Below are positions 63,971 to 64,000 of a stretch of DNA of 64,000 nt, in pieces. The DNA lies in NCBI GenBank assembly GCA_001972305.1, contig BDDD01000173.1, positions 703,326 to 767,325 on the forward strand, in the 5' to 3' direction. Each line of letters begins with the position of its first letter. Positions within the stretch are counted from its first letter, which is position 1. A model generated the notes under the pieces. The model did not search any database. It saw only the letters and a list, made by a program, of their open reading frames with translations, and was not told the origin of the DNA. The position numbers and the translations under genes were made by a program. Source of the stretch: Cephalotus follicularis (Eukaryota > Streptophyta > Magnoliopsida > Oxalidales > Cephalotaceae).

Positions 63971-64000
63971 CAAGGGTTATTTTAGGGTTTCTTAAGTTTG

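Larger units (their letters stand above)
59863..64000 (-). mobile_element. J: A-family LTR, cut by window end, with K inserted
   Basis: It starts (left end) at TGTCACACCCTG and matches the H and I LTRs in order: TAGTATGGGATG hairpin (perfect CCGCACG/CGTGCGG stem near 60010-60035), decayed TTAGCC hairpin (60207-60230), GGAGT-loop region, cluster 2 (61199-61320), AAGATCA hairpin near 61462-61482, then, after K, cluster 1 (63838-63970). By comparison with H about 140 bp of LTR remain right of the window. It is either a solo LTR or the 3' LTR of an element extending right. Confidence 0.9.

Overview
The window is a heterochromatin-like stretch of a flowering-plant nuclear genome, built almost wholly from nested, decayed LTR retrotransposons. 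I see no intact host gene. The plant origin follows from Ty3/gypsy chromovirus-type gag-pol with an initiator-Met primer site (TGGTATCAGAGC), a Sirevirus-type copia element with an env-like ORF and repeated AAAGGGGGAG polypurine tracts, an antisense extra ORF of the kind carried by Tat-lineage gypsy elements, and a CACTA transposon end. The species cannot be named from this.

Layout. 1-6447: gypsy element A (+), 5' LTR cut by the window edge, pol cut in integrase and joined to a 3' LTR fragment; A lies inside the 5' LTR of element B. 6448-14470: the rest of B (+): LTR end, primer site, broken gag-pol, 3' LTR. 14471-23877: element C (-), of the B family in its body and 3' LTR but with a D-family 5' LTR, and with a D-family LTR piece (D1) inside gag. 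23878-26440: F-type LTR end and internal remnant G (+). 26528-27238: copia reverse transcriptase scrap. 27239-33644: non-coding large LTR element F (-). 33645-35344: D-family LTR (D2). 35345-35785: CACTA end. 35787-36094, 41218-43036 and 52297-54113: pieces of a Sirevirus-like copia element S (+). Gypsy element H (-, 36095-41217) separates two S pieces and element I (-, 43037-52291, with target duplication AAGAC) sits in the end of its env-like ORF. 54114-57600: antisense ORF and probable 3' LTR of a Tat-type element (L/N). 58013-59862: LTR M (-) with its polypurine tract, Athila/Tat-like. 59863-64000: A-family LTR J (-), holding a solo LTR K (61728-63217) with target duplication GGATG.

Three signals stand out beyond the ordinary TE annotation. 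(1) Clusters of GTCGAC-centred palindromes (CAGTCGACTG or AAGCGTCGACGCTT and relatives) occur in the LTRs of at least six unrelated families, gypsy and copia, usually once before and often once after the presumed promoter. (2) The gypsy families A, B/C and D share an ordered set of leader hairpins whose stems covary while loops stay fixed; the strongest has the 12-nt loop TAGTATGGGATG about 140-150 nt before the LTR end and may pair with the primer tRNA anticodon loop. (3) A conserved GGTAGGGG after the first hairpin and a TATAG just before the gag ATG suggest a leader intron that would separate translated from genomic RNA. H and I also share the same loss of the capsid domain and protease active site, pointing to a non-autonomous lineage moved in trans.

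All coding calls are pseudogenes. Boundaries and motifs were read by eye; no alignment or database search was run.
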